Below, piece by piece: positions 10,871 through 21,045 of a stretch of 64,000 bases of DNA (positions are counted from its first letter, which is position 1; each line of letters begins with the position of its first letter). The notes under the pieces are model-generated. The model did no database searches and was not told the origin of the DNA. It saw only the letters and a program-made list of their open reading frames with translations. This DNA is from Noviherbaspirillum malthae (GTDB lineage Bacteria > Pseudomonadota > Gammaproteobacteria > Burkholderiales > Burkholderiaceae_D), in NCBI RefSeq assembly GCF_015352985.1, contig NZ_JACYXF010000011.1, positions 62,001-126,000 on the forward strand, in the 5' to 3' direction. Made by a program: the position numbers and the translations under genes.

Positions 10871-10906
10871 CGTTTTGCCTTGCCTACTTTCGGTGCAATG
10901 CCGCCA

Positions 10907-12445
10907 TCAAAGCTGCGGATTGAGTCTCTCGGCTTTCGAATGCAGCTTGTTAAGCGCCGACAGGTAAGCCTTCGCCGAGGCGACGACAATATCCGGATCC
11001 GCACCCACGCCGTTGACGATGCGCCCCGACTTGGAAAGCCGCATCGTCACTTCCCCTTGCGACTGCGTGCCGGTCGTGATCGCATTGACCGAGAACAGCA
11101 GAAGCTCGGCGCCGCTCCTGGCCTCCGCTTCGATCGCGTTCACTGTCGCATCCACCGGCCCGTTGCCCTCGCCGTTGCAGGCCAGTTCCTTGCCGTCCAT
11201 CGTGAAAACCACCCTGGCGCTCGGCCTTTCGCCGGTTTCGGAACGCTGGGCGAGCGAGACAAAGCGGTAGAACTCGTTGTCGTGGGAGTGCTGCTCGTCC
11301 GCCACGACGGCAATGATGTCTTCGTCGAAGATTTCCGACTTGCGGTCGGCCAGCTCCTTGAACCGGGAGAACGCCGCATTGAGCTCGGTCTCGGATTCCA
11401 GTTCGATGCCGAGTTCCTCGAGCCGCTGCTTGAACGCATTGCGGCCCGACAGCTTGCCCAGCACGATCTTGTTGGTGGTCCAGCCCACGTCTTCGGCGCG
11501 CATGATCTCATACGTGTCGCGGGCCTTGAGCACGCCGTCCTGGTGGATGCCGGACGCGTGGGCGAAGGCGTTGGCGCCGACCACCGCCTTGTTGGGCTGG
11601 ACGGCAAAGCCGGTAATCTGGGAGACCAGCTTGGAGGCCGGCACGATCTGCGACGTGTCGATCGACAAATCCAGCCCGAAGTGATCGCGGCGGGTGCGCA
11701 CCGCCATCACGACTTCCTCCAGCGCGGTATTGCCGGCGCGCTCGCCCAAGCCGTTGATGGTGCATTCCACCTGCCGTGCACCGCCGATGACCACGCCGGC
11801 CAGTGAATTGGCCACGGCCATGCCGAGATCGTTATGGCAGTGAACGGACCAGACAGCCTTGTCGGAATTGGGAATACGCTCGCGCAGCGTCTTGATCATC
11901 TGGCCGTACAGTTCCGGAACGCCATAGCCGACGGTATCGGCGAAATTGATGGTGCGCGCGCCTTCGTTGATGACGGTTTCAATGACCTTGCAGAGAAAGT
12001 CCATTTCCGAGCGGCTGCCGTCTTCCGGGCTGAACTCCACGTCGTCGGTGAATTGCCGTGCAAAGCGCACTGCAAGCTTGGCCTGCTCCAGCACTTGCTC
12101 CGGACTCATGCGCAGCTTCTTCTCCATGTGCAGGGGCGACGTCGCGATGAAGGTATGGATGCGTTTGCGCTCGGCGGATGCCAAGGCTTCCGCGGCGCGG
12201 GAAATGTCACGATCGTTCGCGCGCGACAGCGAGCAGACGGTGGACTCCTTGATGATGCCGGCAATGGCCTTGATCGACTCGAAGTCGCCCGGCGACGCGG
12301 CCGCAAAGCCGGCTTCGATCACATCCACCCGCAGGCGCTCCAGCTGCTTGGCGATGCGGATCTTTTCATCCTTGGTCATCGACGCGCCGGGCGACTGCTC
12401 GCCGTCTCTCAAGGTGGTATCAAAAATAATCAGCTTATCGGCCAT
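10907..12445 (-). CDS. leuA: 2-isopropylmalate synthase
   Basis: First committed step of leucine synthesis: condenses acetyl-CoA with 2-oxoisovalerate. The 512-residue protein starts [20 protein letters not shown], the HMGL-like TIM-barrel signature with the metal-binding aspartate, and ends with the LeuA dimer/allosteric domain (about 370-500) that senses leucine. The start at 12445 is fixed by CAGGAG seven bases ahead; open frame upstream is not coding. A leucine-rich leader peptide lies upstream, suggesting attenuation. pssA is upstream on the same strand. Confidence 0.96.
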   Translation of the reverse strand: MADKLIIFDTTLRDGEQSPGASMTKDEKIRIAKQLERLRVDVIEAGFAAASPGDFESIKAIAGIIKESTVCSLSRANDRDISRAAEALASAERKRIHTFIATSPLHMEKKLRMSPEQVLEQAKLAVRFARQFTDDVEFSPEDGSRSEMDFLCKVIETVINEGARTINFADTVGYGVPELYGQMIKTLRERIPNSDKAVWSVHCHNDLGMAVANSLAGVVIGGARQVECTINGLGERAGNTALEEVVMAVRTRRDHFGLDLSIDTSQIVPASKLVSQITGFAVQPNKAVVGANAFAHASGIHQDGVLKARDTYEIMRAEDVGWTTNKIVLGKLSGRNAFKQRLEELGIELESETELNAAFSRFKELADRKSEIFDEDIIAVVADEQHSHDNEFYRFVSLAQRSETGERPSARVVFTMDGKELACNGEGNGPVDATVNAIEAEARSGAELLLFSVNAITTGTQSQGEVTMRLSKSGRIVNGVGADPDIVVASAKAYLSALNKLHSKAERLNPQL

Positions 12446-12562
12446 GCTGCACTCCTGTCGGGGTAATTGGGTAATGGGCATCACAATCGGTCTTTCGCCG
12501 CCCATCGTCTGCGCGATGGATTGGAACTGCTCGAATTGTGGGAAGTGGGGAGTTAGCGCGCG

Positions 12563-12640
12563 TTAACGCACTAGCAGACGCAGCAGGCCTGGCAGGCTGC
12601 CGGACAATAGGGGAGCGGAAATGTAAATTTCGCGGAACAT
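12563..12640 (-). CDS. leuL: Putative leuA leader peptide
   Basis: A 25-residue reading frame beginning MFREIYISAP and ending LLRLLVR. Seven leucines, all in the C-terminal 15 residues (CTA, TTG, then five CTG/CTA), plus a valine resemble the control codons of leucine attenuators. It ends 117 nt ahead of leuA on the same strand. The predicted -10 element TATAGT lies seven bases before the AUG, so the transcript may start at or next to the AUG and be leaderless. No Shine-Dalgarno sequence is present, which fits leaderless translation. Assigned by composition and position only; GC-rich DNA can produce leucine-rich frames by chance. Confidence 0.55.
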   Translation of the reverse strand: MFREIYISAPLLSGSLPGLLRLLVR

Positions 12641-12647
12641 GCAAAAA

Positions 12648-12676
12648 ACTATAAGCGGATTCCGGGGAAAGTGCAA
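12648..12676 (-). promoter_or_regulatory. Candidate sigma-70 promoter for the leuA leader
   Basis: Minus strand -35 TTGCAC (12671-12676), 17-bp spacer and -10 TATAGT (12648-12653, five of six consensus). Transcription would begin about 7-8 nt downstream, at the AUG of the leader peptide at 12640. Confidence 0.5.
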
Positions 12677-12811
12677 TAAGCGCCTGCCTGCACTGCAGCA
12701 GCCGGCGTTGAGCAGGAAAAAGGCGAAAGGAGGAGCACCGTACATCTGCCGCTCGCTCTCGCCCCTGCTCAGCAATTTTACCCTGCCCCGCATTTCCGAG
12801 GCACAACGTCT

Positions 12812-13696
12812 TCAATCCTTGATCTCGTGACTTTCCGCTTCGGAAGTCTGCACGATGCTGACTGGCTTGCCTTTGAACAATCTCCAGAAGTAGACCGCGT
12901 ATCCGGACAGGCCGTAGAGCACGAACATGCCGAACAGCACTTTCGGCGGGTCGCTCGAAATCAGCACGAAGACCAGGACAATCAGGAATATCGCGATGAA
13001 AGGCACCGACTTGCGGAAATTAATTTCCTTGAAACTGTAGAACGGCACGTTGGTAACCATCGTCAGTCCGGCATACAGCGTGATGGCCCAGGCATACCAG
13101 GCCAGGTCGACGCCGGCAAAGCCCAGGTCGTGCATCAGCCAGATGAAGCCTGTCACCAGTGCCGCCGCCGCGGGGCTGGGCAAGCCCTGGAAATAGCGTT
13201 TGTCCACCACGCCGATATTGGTGTTGAAACGCGCCAGGCGCAATGCGGCGCCGGCGCAATAGACGAATGCGGCGAGCCAGCCGAGCTTGCCCATGCCGCG
13301 CAGCGACCATTCGTAGACGACCAGCGCGGGTGCCGCGCCGAACGACAGCATGTCGGACAGGCTGTCGTACTGGGCGCCGAATTCGCTTTGCGTATTGGTA
13401 AGCCGTGCCACCCTGCCGTCGACGCTGTCGAGCAGCATGGCGGCGAAGATCGCCACCGCCGCATAGTCGAACTTGAGGTTCATCGCCATGACGATGGCGA
13501 AGAAACCGCAAAACAGGTTGGCGGTCGTAAATGCGTTCGGCAGCAGATAGATGCCGCGCCTGCGAGGCGGCGGCAGAGGCGGCTCGCCATCGGCGGTTCC
13601 ACGCCCGAGGGCATGGTGCAAGCTCCGTTTGTTAAAGCGCGCTTTCGGAAATATTCCCGCGCCGCCCTTCGCCTTGCGACGATTGAAGGTTGCCAT
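12812..13696 (-). CDS. pssA: CDP-diacylglycerol-serine O-phosphatidyltransferase
   Basis: Membrane enzyme that makes phosphatidylserine from CDP-diacylglycerol and serine, the precursor of phosphatidylethanolamine. The 294-residue protein carries the CDP-alcohol phosphotransferase motif spanning Asp90 to Asp115 (DSVDGRVARL...YDSLSD) and about eight hydrophobic helices. A basic N-terminal extension (about 48 residues) precedes the first helix. It lies upstream of leuA. In related Burkholderiales I recall psd lying next to it; psd is not here. Confidence 0.93.
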   Translation of the reverse strand: MATFNRRKAKGGAGIFPKARFNKRSLHHALGRGTADGEPPLPPPRRRGIYLLPNAFTTANLFCGFFAIVMAMNLKFDYAAVAIFAAMLLDSVDGRVARLTNTQSEFGAQYDSLSDMLSFGAAPALVVYEWSLRGMGKLGWLAAFVYCAGAALRLARFNTNIGVVDKRYFQGLPSPAAAALVTGFIWLMHDLGFAGVDLAWYAWAITLYAGLTMVTNVPFYSFKEINFRKSVPFIAIFLIVLVFVLISSDPPKVLFGMFVLYGLSGYAVYFWRLFKGKPVSIVQTSEAESHEIKD

Positions 13697-14022
13697 GCTG
13701 ATTCCGTATCAATGAATAAAGGTGCTGATGAGTTGAGCGCATCGCCGCCGCCGCATGTCACAGTCCAAGTCGTGCATTACCCGCTATTCGCACGGCGGGA
13801 CAAACACGGACCGGCATCGATCAACGACTATCACGATGACTTTCGTCTTGCCGGGAAGTTGCCTTTGAAGATACACATTCCCTGCAAGCAAGCGCGTGGC
13901 TATTCTAGACGAGGCGCAACCAAATGTAACCCCTTGACATCGCTTTGGTCCGCCTTTCGGAATCGGTCGGCCCGTCGGTACAGCACCGCACCAGCATTTC
14001 TACCGGCCCGCCTGGCTCTCGC
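13697..14022. other. Intergenic region upstream of pssA (326 bp)
   Basis: No coding signal or recognisable RNA seen. On the minus strand TAGAAT (13903-13908) is a possible -10 element for pssA with a weak TTACAT 16 bp upstream. That would leave a leader of about 200 nt. Otherwise nothing stands out. Confidence 0.3.
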
Positions 14023-14799
14023 TTACTTGAAGCGCACCTTGCCCACGACCCGGGAATTCAACACCGTTTCGCCGGGTTCGAAGCTCGGCTCTTCCACTGA
14101 CGGAGCGCCGGCCGCAGCACTCATTGGCTTGGCCATGCGCATGTCGGCACGTTCCGCGAATGCGCCGGATGCCTCGAAATCGACGGTGTCGAGCACCGCA
14201 TCCGATACATTGCGTCCCATCGCCTTGGCCACGGCGGCAATGCGGTCGGTCAGGTTTGCATAGGCGGCGGCGATGCGCTCCTCCTCCAGCTTGCGGCTGG
14301 TCGCCGGACTCAGGGTGAACTGCAGGTTGCTCAAGGCCACCACCTTCTGTGCGGCGGCAACCGTCCGCGGCAAGTCTGAAAGGCTGGATGTCGTGACTTC
14401 AAGATACTGGCCGACGCGCCAGCCGATGGCCTGACGGGGTTTGGTCAGCGGCCGCGGCTGCCCTTCGTCCGCATAAACCGGATAGGTATAGTAGCCGGCC
14501 GTCTTGAGCACCGCCTTGGGATCTTCCTTGCGCAGGATCTCGGTGCCTTGCTTCATCTTGAGATTAACGCGCGATGCCGCCGCGGACTTGTCCTTGTCCT
14601 GCTCTTCGACCATGAAGGTCACGCGTGCCTCGTCGTTCGGATGGCGCACCTCGCCGAAGGCGGGAATGATGACCAGTGTTCCGCTCGTTTGCGCGGCAGC
14701 CGCAGCGGACGCCGCGGGCGTGGAGGTTTGCGCATGGACAGGCAAACCCTGAAAAGCGATCGAAGCCAGCAAAACTCCAGTCAGTACACGGTGCATCAA
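14023..14799 (-). CDS. Periplasmic SIMPL-domain (DUF541) protein
   Basis: 258-residue protein with a signal peptide (about residues 1-23, ending VHAQ) and the SIMPL/DUF541 fold. Its marks are the repeated early stretch GEVRHPNDEARVTFMVEEQ and the conserved YTYPVYADE and WRVGQYLEVTT segments. Family members are periplasmic or outer-membrane associated; their biochemical role is not settled. It follows the ilvBNC operon but a strong terminator separates them, so it probably has its own promoter. Confidence 0.8.
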   Translation of the reverse strand: MMHRVLTGVLLASIAFQGLPVHAQTSTPAASAAAAAQTSGTLVIIPAFGEVRHPNDEARVTFMVEEQDKDKSAAASRVNLKMKQGTEILRKEDPKAVLKTAGYYTYPVYADEGQPRPLTKPRQAIGWRVGQYLEVTTSSLSDLPRTVAAAQKVVALSNLQFTLSPATSRKLEEERIAAAYANLTDRIAAVAKAMGRNVSDAVLDTVDFEASGAFAERADMRMAKPMSAAAGAPSVEEPSFEPGETVLNSRVVGKVRFK

Positions 14800-14833
14800 T
14801 TCCTCCAGCGATAAACAATAATGAATTCGGCAA

Positions 14834-14863
14834 TAAAAAAGGGCTGCACTGAAGTGCAGCCCC
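14834..14863 (-). terminator. ilvBNC terminator
   Basis: A perfect 10-bp stem GGGCTGCACT / AGTGCAGCCC with a 2-nt gap at the loop is followed on the minus strand by six T residues. It lies 60 nt after the ilvC stop. Confidence 0.92.
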
Positions 14864-14922
14864 TTGCATTTTACCTATCTGCGGCGCGCCGATTGTTTGC
14901 CGCCGGTAAGCGATGTTACAAC

Positions 14923-16471
<1,549 letters not shown>

Positions 16472-16472
<1 letters not shown>

Positions 16473-18190
16473 TACAGATCCTCCGAACCCAGCAGCATTT
16501 CAGTCAGGCCCTTGCCGGCCTTCACCATCGGCCAGACGTTTTCGGTCTGGTCGGTGATGAAGTTCATGAATACCAGGCGGTCCTTCATGCCGAAGGCTTC
16601 GCGCAGCGCGCCGTCGACATCGCCCGGTTTCTCGATCTTCATGCCGACATGGCCGAAGGATTCCGCGAGCTTGTTGAAGTCCGGCAGGGAATCCATGTAC
16701 GACTCGGAATAGCGCGAGCCGTAATCGATCTGCTGCCACTGGCGAACCATGCCGAGGAAGCGGTTGTTGAGCAGGATGATCTTGGGTGTCAGGTGATACT
16801 GCTTGCAGGTGGCGAGTTCCTGGATGCACATCTGGATCGAGGCTTCGCCGGTGATGCAGGCCACCGTTGCGTCAGGATTGGCCATCTGCACGCCCATCGC
16901 GTAAGGCAGGCCGACGCCCATGGTGCCCAGGCCGCCGGAGTTGATCCAGCGGCGCGGCTTGTCGAAGCCGTAGTATTGCGCGGCCCACATCTGGTGCTGG
17001 CCCACGTCGGAAGTGATGAAGGCGTCGCCCTTGGTGATTTCCCACACTTTCTGCACCACGGACTGCGGCTTGATGACTTCGTTCGACGGCGCGAACTTCA
17101 GGCATTCGCGGCCGCGCCACTCGTTGATCTGGCGCCACCAGGCGGCCAGCGCCTGCGCATTCGGCTTGGCTTCGGCTGCATCGAGCTGCGTCAGCAGTTC
17201 GACCAGCACGTCCTTGACGTTGCCGACGATGGGAATGTCCACCTTGACGCGCTTGGAGATCGACGACGGATCGATGTCGATGTGCACGATCTTGCGCGGA
17301 TGCGTGGCGAAGTGCTTGGGATTGCCGATCACGCGGTCATCGAAGCGTGCACCGATGGCGATCAGCACGTCGCAGTGCTGCATGGCCATGTTGGCTTCAT
17401 AGGTACCGTGCATGCCCGGCATGCCGACGAACTTGTCGCTGGAAGCGGGATAGGCGCCGAGACCCATCAGGGTATTGGTGCAGGGATAGCCCAGCTTGTC
17501 GACCAGCTTGTTCAGCTCGGGGGAGGCATTGGCGAGAATCACGCCGCCGCCGGTGTAGATCATCGGGCGCTCGGCCGACAGCAGCAGCTGTACCGCCTTG
17601 CGGATCTGGCCCGCATGGCCCTTGTCCACCGGCTTGTAGGAGCGCATTTCGAGTTCTTTCGGATACTCGAATGCCGCCTTGTGCATGGTGATGTCTTTGG
17701 GAATATCGACCAGCACCGGGCCGGGACGGCCGGTCGTGGCGATATAGAACGCCTTCTTCATCGTCTCGGCGAGATCCTTGACATCCTTGACGAGGAAGTT
17801 GTGCTTGACGCACGGGCGGGTGATGCCGACCGTGTCGCACTCCTGGAACGCATCCTGGCCGATCGCATGCGACGGCACCTGACCGGAAATGATCACCATC
17901 GGGATCGAATCCATGTAGGCGGTCGCCAGGCCGGTGACGGCATTGGTGACGCCCGGGCCGGAGGTCACGATGGCGACGCCGACTTTCTGCGAACTGCGGG
18001 AATAGGCATCGGCCGCATGGATCGCAGCCTGCTCGTGACGTACCAGGATGTGCTGGAATTTGTTCTGATTGAAGATTGCGTCGTAGATGTAGAGAACTGC
18101 GCCGCCGGGATAACCGAACACGTGTTCGACGCCCTCTTCTGCCAGGCAGCGGACGAGAATCTCCGCGCCGGTGATTTCATTGCTACTCAT
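16472..18190 (-). CDS. ilvB: Acetolactate synthase large (catalytic) subunit
   Basis: TPP- and FAD-dependent enzyme making acetolactate or acetohydroxybutyrate, the first common step of branched-chain synthesis. With the start at 18190 (AAAGGAA seven bases ahead) it has 572 residues. The catalytic glutamate is Glu53 in RHEQAAIHAA. The TPP/Mg motif near residue 450 reads TGEASIQM...LLNN. The open frame continues to 18292, with another ATG at 18214, but family alignment favours MSSNEITGAEIL. First gene of ilvBNC; could be named ilvI. Confidence 0.96.
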
Positions 18191-18697
18191 TGCCAGGTTC
18201 CTTTCAAGGTCCATTGGAGATTGATCGGATGCTCTCTCCTGCGAAATCGTGCGAGACAACAGTGCCTGGGCGTCCCTTCTTTGTGCGGTCACGCCATTTC
18301 GTTGCGCACCCGTAGATGCGATTCAAAATGCCGCTTAACGCGACTCGTTCGGCCGGGGAATCTGAAGTACCGCTTCGGTTTCTCACGCTTGTGGCGTGGG
18401 TTAGAGCAAACAGCTTTTAAAAGTAAAGCACGTCTGATCGGTGCGCGGCATCATGGGCCGCGCGAAAAGACAATTCCTTCAAGATGGGAAGGGAGTGATA
18501 CGTTAATGGCTCGCACTCTTTTGGTCAAGTTAAATTCCATTAATTCCGTTAGAAATCAAGCGGTTTTCACAAAAACCATGCACAATTACGCACGTTTTTG
18601 CTAGCATGCGCACTGTTTTCACGGCGCTCCGCCCGATTTCGGCAGGTCATCCTGTCCCACTCGTCCAGGCATCCAGAAAAAATGCTCCGCCTCCCTG
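18191..18697. other. Divergent ilvB / sigma-factor regulatory region (507 bp)
   Basis: No gene seen. On the ilvB strand there are three small hairpins: GCGCGGC/GCCGCGC (18443-18463), CACGC/GCGTG (18384-18398) and ACCG/CGGT (18369-18379). A possible promoter TTGACC - 17 bp - TAACGT lies upstream of them near 18500-18525. The resulting leader would be about 300 nt and structured. I looked for an isoleucine/valine-rich leader peptide and found none convincing. Confidence 0.4.
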
Positions 18698-19267
18698 ATG
18701 GCAACTGAAAAAGAACTCTCCGACTTCCTCGAAAGCGTGGAACGCCGGGCATTCAAGCAAGCCGTTTATGCGGTGCGAAAGGATGAGGCGGCACTTGATA
18801 TTGTTCAAGATGCAATGATCAAGCTCGCCGAGAAGTACGGCGACAAGCCGCCCGCCGAGCTTCCCCTGCTGTTTCAGCGCATCCTGCAGAACACGATCCA
18901 CGACTACTTCCGGCGCGAGAAGGTGCGCGATACCTGGGTAAGCCTGTTTTCCTCCCTGGGCAGGGACACCGAAGATCCCGACGGCTTTGACATCCTTGAA
19001 ACCTACGAGGCCCAGGAAGGCAGCGAGGCCGCGGAATCCAGCGCCGACAAGGTAGAACGGGAACAGGTGCTGGCAGTCATAGAGCAGGAAATACAGAAGC
19101 TTCCGGGGCGTCAACGGGAGGCTTTTCTGATGCGTTATTGGCAGGATATGGATGTCGCGGAAACTGCTGCGGCGATGGGCTGCTCGGAAGGCAGCGTCAA
19201 GACACACTGCTCTCGGGCGACACACACCCTGGCTCAGGCGCTGCGCGCAAAGGGAATCACCTTATGA
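18698..19267 (+). CDS. ECF-type RNA polymerase sigma factor
   Basis: 189-residue sigma-70 family factor of the extracytoplasmic-function group: region 2 around residues 15-80 (DIVQDAMIKLAEKYG, LFQRILQNTIHDYFRREK) and region 4 around residues 130-185 (LPGRQREAFLMRYWQDMDV then the helix-turn-helix AETAAAMGCSEGSVKTH). Regions 1.1 and 3 are missing, as in ECF factors. The stop codon overlaps the next ATG (ATGA). The downstream membrane protein could be its anti-sigma factor. No Shine-Dalgarno sequence is evident before the ATG. The stimulus is unknown. Confidence 0.9.
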   Translation: MATEKELSDFLESVERRAFKQAVYAVRKDEAALDIVQDAMIKLAEKYGDKPPAELPLLFQRILQNTIHDYFRREKVRDTWVSLFSSLGRDTEDPDGFDILETYEAQEGSEAAESSADKVEREQVLAVIEQEIQKLPGRQREAFLMRYWQDMDVAETAAAMGCSEGSVKTHCSRATHTLAQALRAKGITL

Positions 19268-19689
19268 ATACCAGACAACTCAATTTCGCGTACAAGATCC
19301 GCCACGCGCTCAACGAAAACCTCGACCATCTGCCGCAACCCACCGCCGACAGGCTGGCCGCCGCGCGCAGACTGGCCTTGTCCCGGAAAAAGAAGGAATC
19401 CGCGCTGCGGGCATTGTTCATCCGCCCGGCTCTGTCCGCACAAGGCGCTCAGGGCAGCCATGGCGGCGCCGGCATGCCGGGCAGCCGCCTCGCCTGGCTC
19501 GGGCGCATGGGCGTCGCCGTGCCGCTGCTCGTGGTGGCCTTCGGCCTGGCCGGCATTTATCAGTCCGAGCAGCAGCGCAGGATCACCGATACCGCCGAGA
19601 TCGACGCAGAAATGCTGGCCGACGAACTGCCGATTTCCGCTTACCTTGACCAGGGATTCAATGCCTTCCTGGCGAAACGGGGTGACTGA
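19264..19689 (+). CDS. DUF3619 family membrane protein, possible anti-sigma factor
   Basis: 141-residue protein translated from an ATG overlapping the sigma-factor stop. The cytoplasmic-looking N-terminus has the family core FAYKIRHALNENLDHLP followed by a basic stretch. A single transmembrane helix (about residues 82-100) and a short acidic C-terminal tail follow. This pattern is a known family in Burkholderiales, found beside this sigma factor. The anti-sigma role is inferred from overlap, size and topology, not from sequence similarity to a characterised anti-sigma. Confidence 0.75.
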   Translation: MNTRQLNFAYKIRHALNENLDHLPQPTADRLAAARRLALSRKKKESALRALFIRPALSAQGAQGSHGGAGMPGSRLAWLGRMGVAVPLLVVAFGLAGIYQSEQQRRITDTAEIDAEMLADELPISAYLDQGFNAFLAKRGD

Positions 19690-19692
19690 GAA

Positions 19693-20343
19693 ATGCCGCA
19701 GACGCTGTCCTCATCGACCGCCCGCTTCCTGAGGGCGGCGTGCATTTCATGCGGCATGGTCGCGGCGCTGGCCGGCGCCACAGCACCGAACGCGGCCGCC
19801 ACGCCAGTCATGACGGCCACCGCAGCAGCCAGCACTCCGAAGCAGCAACCCAATTCCCGTCCGCTGTGGAAGGACTTGACGCCGGCGCAGCAGCAGGCGC
19901 TTTCGCCGCTCGCTGCGGAATGGGACCAACTGGACGGCTTTCGCAAAAACAAATGGCTGGCCATCGGCAACAAGTTCTCCTCGATGAAACCGGACGAACA
20001 GCAGCGCGTGCAGGAGCGCATGCGCGACTGGGTCAAGCTGACGCCGGAGGAACGGCGCACCGCGCGCACGAATTACGCGCGCGCCAAGAAACTGGCGTCC
20101 GAACAGAAGAGCGAGCAGTGGGAAAAATACCAGCAATTGCCGGAAGAACAGAAAAAGGAACTGGCAGACAGCCCCGCTCCGAAGAAACGGGTCACGACGC
20201 TACCCTCGCCCAGCGCGCAGCGCAATGCCAGCACCACGCTCCCGCCCATCAAGGCGGCACCCAAGCCGGTGCATGAACAATCCGTGACGCCGAAGGTGAC
20301 GAACCAGTCAGCAATTTCACCGGCCGCCGCACCGTCAAAATAA
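19693..20343 (+). CDS. DUF3106 domain protein, exported
   Basis: 216-residue protein with an N-terminal signal-like segment (about residues 11-36, ending PNAAAT). The DUF3106 core has the repeated 'W...LTPAQQQAL..L..EWD' and 'MKPDEQQRVQERMRDWVKLTPEERRTAR' pattern (split here for reading), about residues 55-150. The C-terminal tail is Pro/Ala-rich and disordered. Three bases separate it from the DUF3619 gene. The spaced tryptophans and LTP(E/A)(E/Q) repeats resemble Spy/CpxP-like periplasmic helical proteins, which is only a suggestion. Confidence 0.75.
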   Translation: MPQTLSSSTARFLRAACISCGMVAALAGATAPNAAATPVMTATAAASTPKQQPNSRPLWKDLTPAQQQALSPLAAEWDQLDGFRKNKWLAIGNKFSSMKPDEQQRVQERMRDWVKLTPEERRTARTNYARAKKLASEQKSEQWEKYQQLPEEQKKELADSPAPKKRVTTLPSPSAQRNASTTLPPIKAAPKPVHEQSVTPKVTNQSAISPAAAPSK

Positions 20344-20360
20344 GAAACAAGACTCCAGAG

Positions 20361-20891
20361 ATGCCGCTTGATACGAACACCCTGTCTTCCACTCCTCCTT
20401 CGCTGAAACGCCGCCTTGCCAGCATGGTCTATGAAACCATGCTGCTGTTCGGCGTGGTATTCGTCGCAGGCTGGCTGTTTTCCACCCTCCTGGAACAGAA
20501 ACACGCGCTCTACCTGCGCAACATGCTGCAGGACTGGCTGTTTGCCGTGATCGGTGTGTATTTCATCTGGTTCTGGACGCATGGCGGACAGACCCTTGCC
20601 ATGAAGACCTGGCGCCTGAAGGTGGTGACGACTTCAGGCGAAACGCTCGGGTACAAGAAGGCCTTCGGCCGCTACCTGCTGTCCTGGTGCTGGATACTGC
20701 CCGGACTGGCGGCGGCATGGGCGCTGAACGCCAAGACCTGGATGCTGGTGATGATTCCATTAGCCAATATCCTGCTCTGGGCATTGACTGCCTATCTCGA
20801 TCCGCAAAGGCGTTTCCTCCATGACCGGATCTGCGGCACGCGCGTCGTGCGGGTGGCCGACAAGCCGGCGCCGGTACAGGCTGCTGCATAA
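20361..20891 (+). CDS. RDD family membrane protein
   Basis: 176-residue inner-membrane protein with the RDD domain: KRRLASMVYETMLLFGVVF, then the conserved HGGQTLAMKTWRLKVV loop and the DPQRRFLHDRICGTRVV C-terminal motif. Three to four hydrophobic helices are seen. Some RDD proteins transport ions or compatible solutes; no such claim is made here. It follows the DUF3106 gene by 17 nt and closes the sigma-factor operon. Confidence 0.85.
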   Translation: MPLDTNTLSSTPPSLKRRLASMVYETMLLFGVVFVAGWLFSTLLEQKHALYLRNMLQDWLFAVIGVYFIWFWTHGGQTLAMKTWRLKVVTTSGETLGYKKAFGRYLLSWCWILPGLAAAWALNAKTWMLVMIPLANILLWALTAYLDPQRRFLHDRICGTRVVRVADKPAPVQAAA

Positions 20892-21045
20892 TCAATGCCT
20901 GTCGCTGTCTAAGCGCATCCGCCCGCCTTCCTCCGCCATGGGTCCGCGCGTGGCCTGCCACGGGCAATCCGATGTGCGGATATCCTTCCTCCAGGGCGGC
21001 CAGAACCGCGAACAACGCCTGTACAGCTTGGGAAGCCTGTGAACC

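Larger units (their letters stand above)
12446..12811 (-). other. leuA upstream region (366 bp)
   Basis: This gap between leuA and pssA holds a candidate promoter (12648-12676), a leucine-rich leader peptide (12563-12640) and a downstream hairpin region. The hairpin CCATCG/CGATGG (12502-12519) is mutually exclusive with pairing of CGTCTGC inside the leader codons (12574-12580) to GCAGACG (12506-12512). Outer CACAAT/ATTGTG arms frame the hairpin. I see no U-tract terminator, so any control may act by Rho or by masking the leuA ribosome site. Confidence 0.5.

Noticed and set aside
12641-12793. Upstream part of the frame containing the leuA leader
   Set aside because: It overlaps the promoter and has no ribosome site; only the last 25 codons fit a leader peptide.
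18440-18540. A 29-codon frame upstream of ilvB as an ilv leader peptide
   Set aside because: Ile, Val and Leu codons are scattered and not clustered, and no terminator follows.
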